Positions 7,374-16,008 of a stretch of 64,000 nt of DNA are shown piece by piece (position 1 is the first letter of the stretch; every line of letters begins with the position of its first letter). This stretch comes from Mesostigma viride (Eukaryota; Streptophyta; Mesostigmatophyceae; Mesostigmatales; Mesostigmataceae). The translations under genes and the position numbers were made by a program. The DNA is taken from positions 2,501 to 66,500 of the forward strand of contig RPFO01001113.1 of NCBI GenBank assembly GCA_009746045.1, in the 5' to 3' direction. The notes beneath the pieces were generated by a model that was not told where the DNA came from, ran no database searches, and worked only from the letters and a program-made list of their open reading frames with translations.

Positions 7374-8227
7374 TCGTCCTCGTCGTCGTTTATAACAGAA
7401 CGCTGAGATATCTTTCTGGACGGCAGGACTTCCCCGCCCAGCGCCATGTACCGCAGGACGCTCGCGATCTTCCGCGACTCCACGCCCATCGCTTTTTGTG
7501 GCGATATCCGGAAACTGAGCTGAACAACCCAGTCACTATACAATTGGACCGGCACGTCGTCCTCGTCCAGCAGGCGGAGACTGATACCGCGCGGGGAATC
7601 GCGCATGTGCTGCCACAGCGGAGTCTGCGCCTGCCATACGATCGGTTCTAGGAACTTGCTAAGGTTCGGGCAACACGCCAACAAACCCCCGTAGACAGCC
7701 CCATGAGTCGCGGACACGACATTCCCCCGCACGATGTCGGCGTACACGTAGACGGCCCTCAGGCGTCCGTTCGTAGCCGGTCGATTGCTCACTATTACGT
7801 GTTGGTCGTTGGACGCGTGAACGCCCGGGACAAGTCCCAGGACACGCCCGACGGACTCGCCGACTCGTAGCTGGAACGGCGAACTTGCCGCAAAAGTGTA
7901 CAGACTGTTCGCGCGGTCGTACGTGACCGCGAACGAACTGTCGATTGTCTGCAAGACCGCCTCGATATTGTGTCTGTTCTCGATCGTCGTCCACGATCCA
8001 AGTGGAAGCGAGACAGTGTGGGCGGTCTGCATCACTACCTCAAACGAGCGGTTGGCTGGGTTGATGTGCGTTTGTTCGAATGGGATTGTGAGGAGAGTCA
8101 ATCCCACGTCGTGGTAGTCTTCCAACAGACCAGCGGGGATATCCCATGTCGGGTCATAAAGACTGCCCCTCGTCCTGTTCTCGGTCCTCAGGGTCAGCGT
8201 CCGGCACTCTTGTACGTGATCCCTCAT
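7370..8227 (-). CDS. Minor capsid (penton-like) protein
   Basis: This 285-residue protein ends in a segment typical of the single-jelly-roll penton proteins of polintons and PLVs: ISLRLLDEDDVPVQLYSDW followed by VVQLSFRI (around residues 220-250), then a short acidic tail. The N-terminal half is beta-rich, including an LLTIPFEQTHINPANRSFEV segment. It would form capsid vertices together with the double-jelly-roll capsid protein, which is encoded nearby on the same strand. A TTATAAC box lies 6-14 nt before the ATG at 8227. Its 5' end overlaps the preceding gene by 74 nt and its stop overlaps the next start by 4 nt. Confidence 0.8.
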   Translation of the reverse strand: MRDHVQECRTLTLRTENRTRGSLYDPTWDIPAGLLEDYHDVGLTLLTIPFEQTHINPANRSFEVVMQTAHTVSLPLGSWTTIENRHNIEAVLQTIDSSFAVTYDRANSLYTFAASSPFQLRVGESVGRVLGLVPGVHASNDQHVIVSNRPATNGRLRAVYVYADIVRGNVVSATHGAVYGGLLACCPNLSKFLEPIVWQAQTPLWQHMRDSPRGISLRLLDEDDVPVQLYSDWVVQLSFRISPQKAMGVESRKIASVLRYMALGGEVLPSRKISQRSVINDDEDE

Positions 8228-8453
8228 TCTCTGTTATAAGCTCCGATTTAATCTCGTTCCTGCCGTGGACCACGACCTTCCCCTCGCCACCCGCAAGACC
8301 TCGCGCGCTACGTTTAAGCTGTCGCCTCTCCTTCCCGGTCAGCGGCTTACTCCGGCAATAGAGCATCGCCGATTCTAGAAACTCGCGAGGAACGTCGGGG
8401 TACAAGATCATCCACTGGGCGACCTGGAGCATCTCAGCATCCGAAAGCTCCAT
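8154..8453 (-). CDS. Hypothetical viral protein, 99 aa
   Basis: No family is recognised. The first ATG is at 8453 (MELSDAEMLQVAQWMILYPD); an in-frame GTG two codons upstream is unlikely to be used in a eukaryotic virus. The N-terminal half is helical, the middle is basic (KERRQLKRSARG) and the C-terminus is acidic. It overlaps the penton-like gene in another frame by 74 nt. A CATAAAC element lies about 16-22 nt before the ATG. Confidence 0.5.
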   Translation of the reverse strand: MELSDAEMLQVAQWMILYPDVPREFLESAMLYCRSKPLTGKERRQLKRSARGLAGGEGKVVVHGRNEIKSELITENEGSRTRVPDADPEDREQDEGQSL

Positions 8454-8479
8454 TCGCACTGAAATCGTTTATGATGTGT

Positions 8480-9040
8480 TTAGAAATTTATCCGCGAGCT
8501 CGGACCAGCCCCTTTATCGCCCACGGGGACACCTTCCGTCACGTGATGTTTGTCTCGTAGGTGGGTATTCAATCTCCGACTATCGACAAACGTATTTTTG
8601 CAGCCAGGGACCGTGCAGTTGACTCTATCGGTCACGTTGGCGACTCGCACTCTGGGACGAGGCGGCGTCCTCGCCACGGGCTCTCTAGCAGCTGGCGGAG
8701 GCGCGGATCCCACGATCTCGACGCGGAGAGGTTCGTCCGACCCTGCGCCGAGGACAGCAGCCGGTTCTGGAGCCGGAACGGAGGCCGGTTTGTCGTAGGC
8801 GGACAATGGTGGGTAGACTACAGGGCGAGAGTTTGCAGCAAGAGCCGCCAACAACATCGCGTCCTTAAACCCGCGGACTTCGGCAACTTTCCCCTTCTTC
8901 GCGGGACGGGTCACGTGGGGCGAATGAATGACGATCGAGTTCGTCAGCGCGGTCGTCGCGGCCTTCTTCGGAGGCGAGCGGGTCTTGCGCGGGGCTTTTG
9001 ACGGTTTCTTAGCTGGTCGTTTCGTTGTCTTTCGTGGCAT
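8480..9040 (-). CDS. Basic protein with a C2H2 zinc finger (putative virion DNA-binding protein)
   Basis: The first 30 residues are almost entirely Lys, Arg, Pro, Ser and Thr (KKPSKAPRKTRSPPKKAA), like a histone H1 or protamine tail. A Pro/Ala-rich linker follows, then a single C2H2 finger near residues 141-164 (CTVPGC spacing, then HLRDKH). The combination suggests nucleic-acid binding, possibly condensing the genome in the particle. It sits in the structural block between the penton-like and giant surface-protein genes. The finger is clear; the packaging role is inferred. Confidence 0.65.
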   Translation of the reverse strand: MPRKTTKRPAKKPSKAPRKTRSPPKKAATTALTNSIVIHSPHVTRPAKKGKVAEVRGFKDAMLLAALAANSRPVVYPPLSAYDKPASVPAPEPAAVLGAGSDEPLRVEIVGSAPPPAAREPVARTPPRPRVRVANVTDRVNCTVPGCKNTFVDSRRLNTHLRDKHHVTEGVPVGDKGAGPSSRINF

Positions 9041-9068
9041 GGTGTGTCCTTGACATATCTCAAAGATT

Positions 9069-12000
9069 TTAAACGAGCCAGGTCACCGCCGCGAAGATCT
9101 CTCCGCTCGCCGCTACCCCTGATCTCGAGCGACAGTGCTCGACTTGCGGCTTGATGTACGCGACTGCGCTGCCTGACCCGAGCGTCTTGTTGACGCGCAG
9201 TAGTATTTCGTAGACTCCGTCGATCTCATCGTAACCTGGCGCGACACGCCACGAAGGGCCGACGATGAGTCTGCCAGAACTCCCGGGCTGGTATACGAAG
9301 TCGAGAGCGCTTGCGAGAAATCTGTACGGGTGCCCGATCTCCAGCAGGGGCGGCGCTCCGTGCGTGAACTGCACGCGGCAGTAGAACTTGTCTAGCGTCG
9401 TCGCGGGAGGAACGATATTCCCATTGTCGTCGCGGAAACTCATGACTCCCTGAGGACCAAGTTCCCATAGCTCCGGCTGCATGTAATCGTACGCGATGGT
9501 CCGCAGTCCGCGGATAGAAAACGAAACTCTTCTCGCCTCTCGTGCATCGGTATACGCGCACTCGTCTAGCGCCGTGATCAGCCCAATCTCTGTCGGCCCT
9601 TCTCCGAAGAAACGAGCCATCGACAGATCCATGAAAACCCCGTCAGGACCGCCGACAAGCGACGAAGATCGAACCTCAAACGTCGCTGTGAACAGGTGAC
9701 CGAATTCGTAGCGAAATGGAGTCGGCATCAGCACGGACACCTGGACATACGGAATATCGCCCACGAACCCGTTACCGATCGCCGAGGTCCCACTCTCCCA
9801 ATCCGGACCCCTGTAAATTTGGATGGGTCGCTCGTTGATGCGGTATAGTAAGGCGTCGTCGTATAGTAGACGGACCTCGAACCGGTTTATCATGGGTCGA
9901 TCCGGAAGCACGCCATACACCTTTACCGAATAACTGGTGAGCGGTGTCGCGTGGTTGTATGGTGGGAATTCACAAACAGCGTGGATGACGTTGTCTTTTG
10001 ACGCCGTGAGTTGCGCGCGGTAGAGGTTTGTTTCGCCTGGGACAAGCGACGATGTCATGTAATTGCCCAATATGCTACATTCACGCGGCGACGTGCCCCT
10101 GTGGGTGAGAGTGATCGTATCGCCTGATGAAAGGTAGAGACCGGTCGGGTTCGTAGTAGTCAGGGAAACGAATTCAGTGTCTGTCGTATCGTCGATCAAC
10201 TCGCACTTGTTGTAAATCGTCTGGTTGGCACTATCCAGATGAAAAACGATCCTAACTTGACCGGGTGCGTACGGGGCTACGATCCCAGTCGGCGAGGCTG
10301 TAAAAATGCCCGTTACTGAATTTGTCAACTTGGTCATAGTGCTCAGACGATCGGGAGGAAAGTGCGAGATGTATCGCTCGATAACTCCGTCAGAGCGTCG
10401 CCGGAACGCCACCCAAAAATACGTCTCGCCGGACCACGTCGCGTTTAACGTATATTGTGTGGCCGCTTTCCGGTTCTGATACAGACCGATTGATCCGTTT
10501 GCCTTGTCTATACTGATCCCGCACACCGACCACCAGTTGTCGGATGCTCCTTGGTTCCTCCAGCAGTTGTGCCCATCCGTAAATGCTGGGCGGTATTTGC
10601 CGGTGATGTCATTGTGGTCCGAGAGAGAGACGAAAGCGCTGCCAGACGGTACAACGAGCTCGAAGCATATCAGGAACGGGCCGTCGATCTCTTCGTCGGT
10701 AAACACGACGCACTTCTCTGGGGGCGTGACGTCGTTCGAGGACAACGCGTAAAAACTCGCGGGTGTAGGTATGAGCTCGTACTTGTCATGTGTAGGCTGC
10801 AGTGTTGTCGCGGGGTCTCGCGAGAAATTTAAGAGACTATGGAACGTAGTGGGAGGCCCACTCACTGTCACGGTCTCTCCGGTAAGGTTCGGGACGTCTC
10901 GCGGACATGAGAAGCGAGGCGTGATTTGGGCCGTTTTCTGCGATGAATGCGGCAGAAGATGGTCAAAAAGATTTGCCCCAGTGACAGATCCGATCACAGT
11001 CCCGTCCGCGACGATCGCGTAATTTGCGGGCGTCTGCGTGCCGTCGCCCCATCCCGTGGTATGGTCTGCGTACATCTGCACGCCAATCCTCGCCGGTCTC
11101 GTCGTTGTAAAGTAATGGCTCGGTGTTCGAATCGCCGGGACGAGCGGGTCTGTCTTCACTACGCCCACGACAGCAATTTTTCGCTGAGTGGCAGACGTAG
11201 TCATCGTCGCGTCGTTGTAGATCGTCACATCGGCCGACACGAGCTTCCCGTGATCCGCCGACGTCAATGTGCACGTGACCGCGTCCTCTCCGCGCAGTCC
11301 TCCGTCCACGTCAAGCTGAAAACTACCCGCGGCGTCGGTTAACGCGACATTGTCGACTTTCCACGAGATGGGCAGTTTCCGCTGATAAGCCCGTGGCGTC
11401 GTGTTCTTGATTCCTAGCGTGAGAGGAGGCACGCCGCCGTCGCCAACGACGACCCATGTCTGGTAAGGCGCAGTCGTTCTCCAGTAACTCTCAGTCGGCT
11501 GGTCGATCCGCCCGACGTCCCAGGCCGTTAACGGGGAGTACGTGCGCGTGATGTGAATACTGTAGGGCATCCGCTGTATTCTGTTCAAGTCTCTCGTAGT
11601 AGCGAACCCGATTTGCTCGTAGCTCATCAGTTTGCCAAAGTAGGCATGGCTCATGCTTCCGAAATGGATGTCATCGATGTATGGACCGTCTACCGTTTGA
11701 CTCATAACGACGGGGTCGAGCGCGCCGAGGACCTGGACGCTGTAAACGCTTTTACCGCTGCTACTGCCCCCGGTGACCGTGTAGGGGAGCCGGATCCGAA
11801 TGTCCTGATTGTTCGATACCGTGAACGTGGTTCCTGGCGCGGAAAGTGTTCCGTCTTCATACTCTAATACGAACGTCGCGGTCGGATCAGGAAGGGCCGT
11901 ATACCCGACGCCGTGTTGATCGAATAGCCAGTCGATCTGGACGCGCGTCAGAATACGATCCGCGACGATCTGGGACATGCGCGAATACTGGTCCAGCAGC

Positions 12001-12293
12001 CATAGGGACGAAACCCGGATCCAGCCAGCGACGATTCCGCCGTCGACATCAAGCATGCCACTCGACTCGCCAGTAGTGGTCACTGTCCAGTCGGAATGAT
12101 TATCCCTCGCAGCCTTGTCGGCGCTCCTGGGTACATGTATCGTACCCCGTTGATCGTGACGTGTGTCGAATGGGTGAACCGCGAGCTGGAGAGCTTGCAC
12201 ATCGCTCTCGACGTCCGCGATTCGTTCGTCTACCCCGTCTTCCACCAGTCCTGTTGCGATATTGAAGCCGGACGCGTTTGAGCTCACGACCAT
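9069..12293 (-). CDS. Very large virion or surface protein, 1074 aa
   Basis: This is the largest viral gene. The N-terminus contains a short heptad-like segment (VDERIADVESDVQALQLAV) that could trimerise. The rest is predicted mainly beta, with Gly, Thr, Ser, Tyr and Asp abundant and no membrane segment or enzyme motif. The architecture (short coiled coil, then a long beta-rich body) resembles tail-fibre or spike proteins. Many PLVs have one such giant gene in the virion block, but I cannot name a family. The ATG at 12293 faces the ATG at 12330 across a 36-bp shared upstream region. The frame is uninterrupted over 3.2 kb, unlike several of its neighbours. Confidence 0.65.
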   Translation of the reverse strand: MVVSSNASGFNIATGLVEDGVDERIADVESDVQALQLAVHPFDTRHDQRGTIHVPRSADKAARDNHSDWTVTTTGESSGMLDVDGGIVAGWIRVSSLWLLDQYSRMSQIVADRILTRVQIDWLFDQHGVGYTALPDPTATFVLEYEDGTLSAPGTTFTVSNNQDIRIRLPYTVTGGSSSGKSVYSVQVLGALDPVVMSQTVDGPYIDDIHFGSMSHAYFGKLMSYEQIGFATTRDLNRIQRMPYSIHITRTYSPLTAWDVGRIDQPTESYWRTTAPYQTWVVVGDGGVPPLTLGIKNTTPRAYQRKLPISWKVDNVALTDAAGSFQLDVDGGLRGEDAVTCTLTSADHGKLVSADVTIYNDATMTTSATQRKIAVVGVVKTDPLVPAIRTPSHYFTTTRPARIGVQMYADHTTGWGDGTQTPANYAIVADGTVIGSVTGANLFDHLLPHSSQKTAQITPRFSCPRDVPNLTGETVTVSGPPTTFHSLLNFSRDPATTLQPTHDKYELIPTPASFYALSSNDVTPPEKCVVFTDEEIDGPFLICFELVVPSGSAFVSLSDHNDITGKYRPAFTDGHNCWRNQGASDNWWSVCGISIDKANGSIGLYQNRKAATQYTLNATWSGETYFWVAFRRRSDGVIERYISHFPPDRLSTMTKLTNSVTGIFTASPTGIVAPYAPGQVRIVFHLDSANQTIYNKCELIDDTTDTEFVSLTTTNPTGLYLSSGDTITLTHRGTSPRECSILGNYMTSSLVPGETNLYRAQLTASKDNVIHAVCEFPPYNHATPLTSYSVKVYGVLPDRPMINRFEVRLLYDDALLYRINERPIQIYRGPDWESGTSAIGNGFVGDIPYVQVSVLMPTPFRYEFGHLFTATFEVRSSSLVGGPDGVFMDLSMARFFGEGPTEIGLITALDECAYTDAREARRVSFSIRGLRTIAYDYMQPELWELGPQGVMSFRDDNGNIVPPATTLDKFYCRVQFTHGAPPLLEIGHPYRFLASALDFVYQPGSSGRLIVGPSWRVAPGYDEIDGVYEILLRVNKTLGSGSAVAYIKPQVEHCRSRSGVAASGEIFAAVTWLV

Positions 12294-12329
12294 CTCTATG
12301 AATTTTCATCAATTAAAAGTATAGCACCC
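12294..12329. promoter_or_regulatory. Divergent promoter region between the two viral gene blocks
   Basis: Only 36 bp separate the opposed start codons. The AT-rich core contains AATTAAAAGTATAGC. On the plus strand GTATAGC lies about 10 nt before the ATG at 12330. On the minus strand CTATAC lies about 30 nt before the ATG at 12293. Confidence 0.55.
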
Positions 12330-12872
12330 ATGGACCAGGTTCCCGAAGCTCCTGATTCGCCCAAGACCTCCGTCGACGTCGAGGAAGATCCCGCGCCACA
12401 GCAGGAAACTCCCAATACAGTGTACATCCCGCCTCACCCGCCGAAAGGCCCGAGAGGCAAGCGACTGACGGAAGAGCAGCGTGCGGCACTCCGCGAGAAG
12501 ATGCGGCCGTACATGCAGAAACGGAACGAAGAGCGGGCGAAGAAGCGACAGGAGGAGCGAGAAGCGGAGGTTACCAAGCGAAAGGTTCTGGAGAAGGAAC
12601 TCGAAATCTCGCGCCAAAAATTACTCGAGCTGGAATTGGAAGAACGACGAAACAAACACAGGATCGAACGCCTGTTGGCCGCCGAAGAGGTCGCGGCAAC
12701 CCCCTCGGAAACGCCTCGCCCACGTCGCGGGAGAAAGCCGAAGGCCGAGGTCGAGGAAGAGGAGCGTCAACGGGCCGCGAATCCACTGCCGGACGTGCGG
12801 ACAACTACGCCATATGAGCAGAAGATGCTGGCCATCCGCGCGCAATTACTAGCCAGCTTAAACGACGATTAA
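12330..12872 (+). CDS. Coiled-coil protein with an AT-hook-like motif, 180 aa
   Basis: The N-terminus is acidic and Pro-rich. Residues about 48-115 form a long charged helix of Glu/Arg/Lys with heptad character (EEQRAALREKM through VLEKELEISRQKLLELELEE). A short PRPRRGRKPK segment (about 127-137) resembles an AT-hook. It is the first gene of the plus-strand block, 21 bp upstream of the packaging ATPase, so a role in genome packaging or as a scaffold is plausible but unproven. Confidence 0.6.
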   Translation: MDQVPEAPDSPKTSVDVEEDPAPQQETPNTVYIPPHPPKGPRGKRLTEEQRAALREKMRPYMQKRNEERAKKRQEEREAEVTKRKVLEKELEISRQKLLELELEERRNKHRIERLLAAEEVAATPSETPRPRRGRKPKAEVEEEERQRAANPLPDVRTTTPYEQKMLAIRAQLLASLNDD

Positions 12873-12893
12873 AATCTATCCTATTGTAATAAA

Positions 12894-13775
12894 ATGACGG
12901 TCATCGAAAGCATCCATATAGAGACCCCGCTTGCGAATAAGGATTTGAAGGTCAGATATGCAAAAGCTCGCCAGGTTCCAGCCAACGCGCCACGGCTCCA
13001 TTTCATAGCCTCGTTCGTGGGTATGCGCGGGACAGGGAAGACAACTTCAGCTATTAACATGCTAAAGGCGTATTTTGATGCCCATTCATTCGACAAGCTG
13101 TACCTGATTTCGGGTTCTGCGACCACAGAGCCGAAGTACAAATTACTGCCGACACCCGCCATGTCCATGGAAACGTACACAGACAATGACTTTAATCAGA
13201 TGGTGCGGATATCAAGAAGGACCTACAGAGTACGAAGAGTACCAGCGCGATATGGCTGTATGGGAAAAGTTCAAGAAATACTACCTAGATGGCGAGAAGA
13301 CGGAGGACGACATGGATCTCAACATGTACCTGACACTGACAGGCTACAATTCAAAGAGCCAGAGACGCGGTTCCGGTACGGTCCTCCCTCGTCCGTCATT
13401 TTGATAGACGACATGGCAGGATCAAAATTGTATCGCTCGGATTCTAAGGGCCCCGTCTCGTCGTTCGCATTTAAGCATCGACACCTACTGACCTCGATGG
13501 TGTTCGTGAATCAATCGTTCACATCGGCCGGCGTGCCCCGGTCAGTGCGCGCGAACGTCTCTTTCCTCGTATTGTTTCGTACGAAGGACCGGCGAGCCTC
13601 GCGACAGATTGCTGAGGAAAGCTCAGGACACACATCGCCCGAGGATTTCCTTGCGCTATGGGAATTCGCGACCCGAGATTCGCCTCATGATTTCCTTGCC
13701 GTCGACAACGACGAACCGAACGACGAGAAACGCTACCGGAAAAACTTCCACCACTTCCTCGTGATCAAAAAATAA
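12894..13775 (+). pseudogene. FtsK/HerA-type genome-packaging ATPase, frameshifted in the middle
   Basis: A Walker A motif lies at residues 43-51 (GMRGTGKTT), a Walker B at VILIDDMAG (DNA 13400-13426), and a downstream Gln plus Arg segment (VNQSFTSAGVPRSVRANVSF) is typical of packaging ATPases of PLVs, virophages and larger relatives. Between about 13197 and 13350 the frame loses similarity, while another frame reads DMAVWEKFKKYYLDGEKTED as expected for the variable insert of this family. The pattern fits three single-base losses (near 13200, 13225 and 13350) that together restore the frame. Either the copy has decayed or the assembly has errors here. The flanking catalytic segments are intact. 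Confidence 0.8.
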
Positions 13776-13800
13776 TCTGTGCTCTATTATATACACGCGA

Positions 13801-14298
13801 ATGGATCTGAAGCAGGCTTACCCAAACGCTTTCCACGAGTCTTCGCCAGCTCTCCCACCCATCCGGATCGAGGAGAAAGCGCCCCCGAAGAGTTCGTACC
13901 AGCGCAGGCTTGATAGGCGAGAGCTCATCCTTAACGTGTCGACGCTCGTTCGTTACTTGACCGGGGCCAGGGTCTCCTCGAAGACTCACGAGAGGTTGGC
14001 GGCGTTCGTGCGAGAGTGTGGGTATGACGGCGAGCTCCCGCCGACACACACCGGAATCGGGCACGAATGTCGACAGAAATTGATGTCCATCATCGCATCC
14101 AAACGAAAGCCGAGAAATCCTCCTCCTCCGCCAAAATCTCCCCGGGCACCGAAAGTTAAAAAGGAAAAAATTCCTCGTACCCCTAAGAAACGCGGGAGAC
14201 CGGCTGGGTCGAAAGATACGAAGCCGCGGACTCATAATATTGACCCCGCGACAGGACGACCACGACCATGGGGAAGGCCGAAGAAGTCGAAACTGTAA
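13801..14298 (+). CDS. Basic AT-hook-like viral protein, 165 aa
   Basis: Residues 1-100 form a mixed alpha domain of unknown family. Residues about 100-165 are a highly basic tail with repeated Pro/Lys/Arg and an AT-hook core (KKRGRPAGSKD), then GRPRPWGRPKK. This suggests binding to DNA in the minor groove. A TATATACA box lies 7-14 nt before the ATG. It follows the packaging ATPase by 25 bp in the same direction. Confidence 0.6.
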   Translation: MDLKQAYPNAFHESSPALPPIRIEEKAPPKSSYQRRLDRRELILNVSTLVRYLTGARVSSKTHERLAAFVRECGYDGELPPTHTGIGHECRQKLMSIIASKRKPRNPPPPPKSPRAPKVKKEKIPRTPKKRGRPAGSKDTKPRTHNIDPATGRPRPWGRPKKSKL

Positions 14299-14548
14299 AT
14301 GCGTTTATATGTGGAAATTTCCGTGGAATTCCGCTCTAGCGGCCGCGGAAGCTATCGAGAGTTAACCTAACCAGGGAGTGTCCCACCGACCGAAGGTCGG
14401 TTCCTCCGAAGCGAAGACGCGGCTTCGAATCCCGGTGGAAGCAAGTAAATCGTACTTTTTTGCAATAAAACGACCTATTTATCATTTTTTGTAATAAACG
14501 CTCGTTCATACTCGAATTAATTTCTCTGCATAAGGATATACGAGTCTC
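14299..14548. other. Viral intergenic gap with a tRNA-like or B-box remnant
   Basis: This is one of the few long gaps in the virus. It contains GAGAGTTAACCTAACC (about 14355-14370), resembling the ends of the palindromic element, and then GGCTTCGAATCCCGG (about 14418-14432), one mismatch from a pol III B box. No full cloverleaf can be drawn. It could be a footprint of the tRNA-linked palindromic element, or an attachment site lying close to the recombinase gene. Neither is proven. Confidence 0.3.
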
Positions 14549-14911
14549 ATGGTTTCAAGGACAGCGGACGAACTTCGAATGCGGCGAGAAGCGCAGGCTA
14601 GATACCGAAAGAAACACCCTGACCGAGCAGCTCTCCAGGTCATGCGCGCGATGGCCAAGAAAGACGCTTGGATGCCCACCGAGAAATGGCTCCAGAAGCA
14701 CGGGACAGACTGCGACGAGGTAAAGATGATCCGGAAGAACGCGGACCTGCCCGAGCGGGATTGTAAGTCTGCGGACACTCGCCCGGTCTCGCGAGAACCC
14801 ACGAGCAAGCTGTGGACACTCGCCGAGGTCATGGAGACCGCTCAACAAGTCAGGCCGGAGAACCAGCCCGTGGCTACCGTGCAAGGAGACAGGGTCATTA
14901 AGACGGCGTAA
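14549..14911 (+). CDS. Hypothetical viral protein, 120 aa
   Basis: No known family is recognised. The N-terminus is helical and strongly basic (ELRMRREAQARYRKKHPDRA), followed by a Trp-containing helix (MPTEKWLQKHG) and a less ordered C-terminus. A GATATACGA element lies 8-16 nt before the ATG. It ends directly before the degenerate N-terminal part of the recombinase gene and shares its frame, so it could be a leader ORF of that transcription unit. Confidence 0.5.
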   Translation: MVSRTADELRMRREAQARYRKKHPDRAALQVMRAMAKKDAWMPTEKWLQKHGTDCDEVKMIRKNADLPERDCKSADTRPVSREPTSKLWTLAEVMETAQQVRPENQPVATVQGDRVIKTA

Positions 14912-15811
14912 GGAGCGACTGTGTCGACAATTAAGCAGTACGTTGGTCGCGTGGACAGATCCTAGACGCTCTTGGATGCAGCCGGACAGAGCCCGTCACG
15001 TGTCTCCTGGACGTCGATAAAGTCATCGCGACGATCCAGAACATGAAAAGGGAGACGCGACAGGAGCAAGAACGGCCCGCGCTAATCTCTCGGCGGCAAT
15101 AAACGGAATAAACAAAATCTTCCCACTATCTCGCCAACTTCCGGCAACTGTCGTCGAGGCCTACAAAACCAGCAGGCCGTCGAGCAGGAAGGGCGACTAA
15201 CCATCGACGCGTATGTCAGCGAGAACGTGCCGCCAGCTTACGATTTCAAGACGCTCCAATCGATCCACAAGTCCGTCGCAGACCCAAACAGCGACGAGAA
15301 ATTGATGGGGTACCTTTACCTCAGCGGAAAGAATCTCCCGCCAACTCGGTACAACTATCACGATGTCAAATTCGTGAACGATGAGAGCGAGATAGGACCA
15401 CACGAGAACGCGTTCATCGTCCCCGAGAACCGGTTCGTAATTCGACACCACAAGACGGCGAAAGACCTCGGGGCCATCGATTTCGTCGTCCCGCCGTCGA
15501 TGAAAGCGTTCCGGGAAATCCTCAAAGCCCGCTCGACGAACGGGAAATGGTTATTCCCGGCCGGCAGAGGACGGGGACATATCAGCAAATCCGCGTTTGG
15601 CGAGCGATACCGCGCGACTTATCACGGAATCCTCAACACTCGGCGGGCGTTCGTCACGGCGTTCGTGAAAAGAGCGACGTCCGCAGAACGGATCAAATAT
15701 GCAAGGGGCATGGCACATTCCCCGGCGATGGCGATCCGGTATGAGCGGAACGATCAATTGGATCCCGCGACTCTGGAGAAAGCAAGAAAGATGGACGATG
15801 AAGACGTTTGA
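14912..15811 (+). pseudogene. Tyrosine recombinase (integrase), N-terminal part frameshifted
   Basis: The catalytic domain (about 15170-15811) is intact. It has a box I Arg in LPPTRYNYHDVKF, a Lys in RHHKTAK, the box II segment ILNTRRAFVTAFV, and a His plus Tyr in MAHSPAMAIRYER. Upstream, pieces of a core-binding domain appear in different frames: VSTIKQYVGRVD near 14930, LLDVDKVIATIQNM near 15005-15050, and FPLSRQLPATVVEAYKT near 15117-15170. At least three frameshifts therefore separate the start from the catalytic domain. No ATG exists at the head of the open catalytic frame. The family would integrate or resolve viral DNA by site-specific recombination. This copy is probably inactive. Confidence 0.75.
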
Positions 15812-15846
15812 TTGATTCTGTCGCTATCTGAAAATTGTTTGTCGCC

Positions 15847-15867
15847 CTTTTATACTACGTATAAAAG
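15847..15867. promoter_or_regulatory. Palindromic TATA element between recombinase and replication genes
   Basis: CTTTTATACTACGTATAAAAG is a near-perfect inverted repeat with a TATAAAA-like box on each strand, in the 197-bp gap after the recombinase stop. It may act as promoter or transcript end. A separate GTATATACA lies close upstream of the next ATG (16009). Confidence 0.35.
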
Positions 15868-16008
15868 TCCCGGGTTTTTTCGGCTATCGAGAGAGTTGAA
15901 TTGTATTATTGATTAATAAAATCCACTTCCTTCCAATCAGAAAAAAAAACCAGTCTCGTTTCGGCCAGAAAAAAAAATCTAACACTACAGGTATATACAA
16001 CTTTCATC

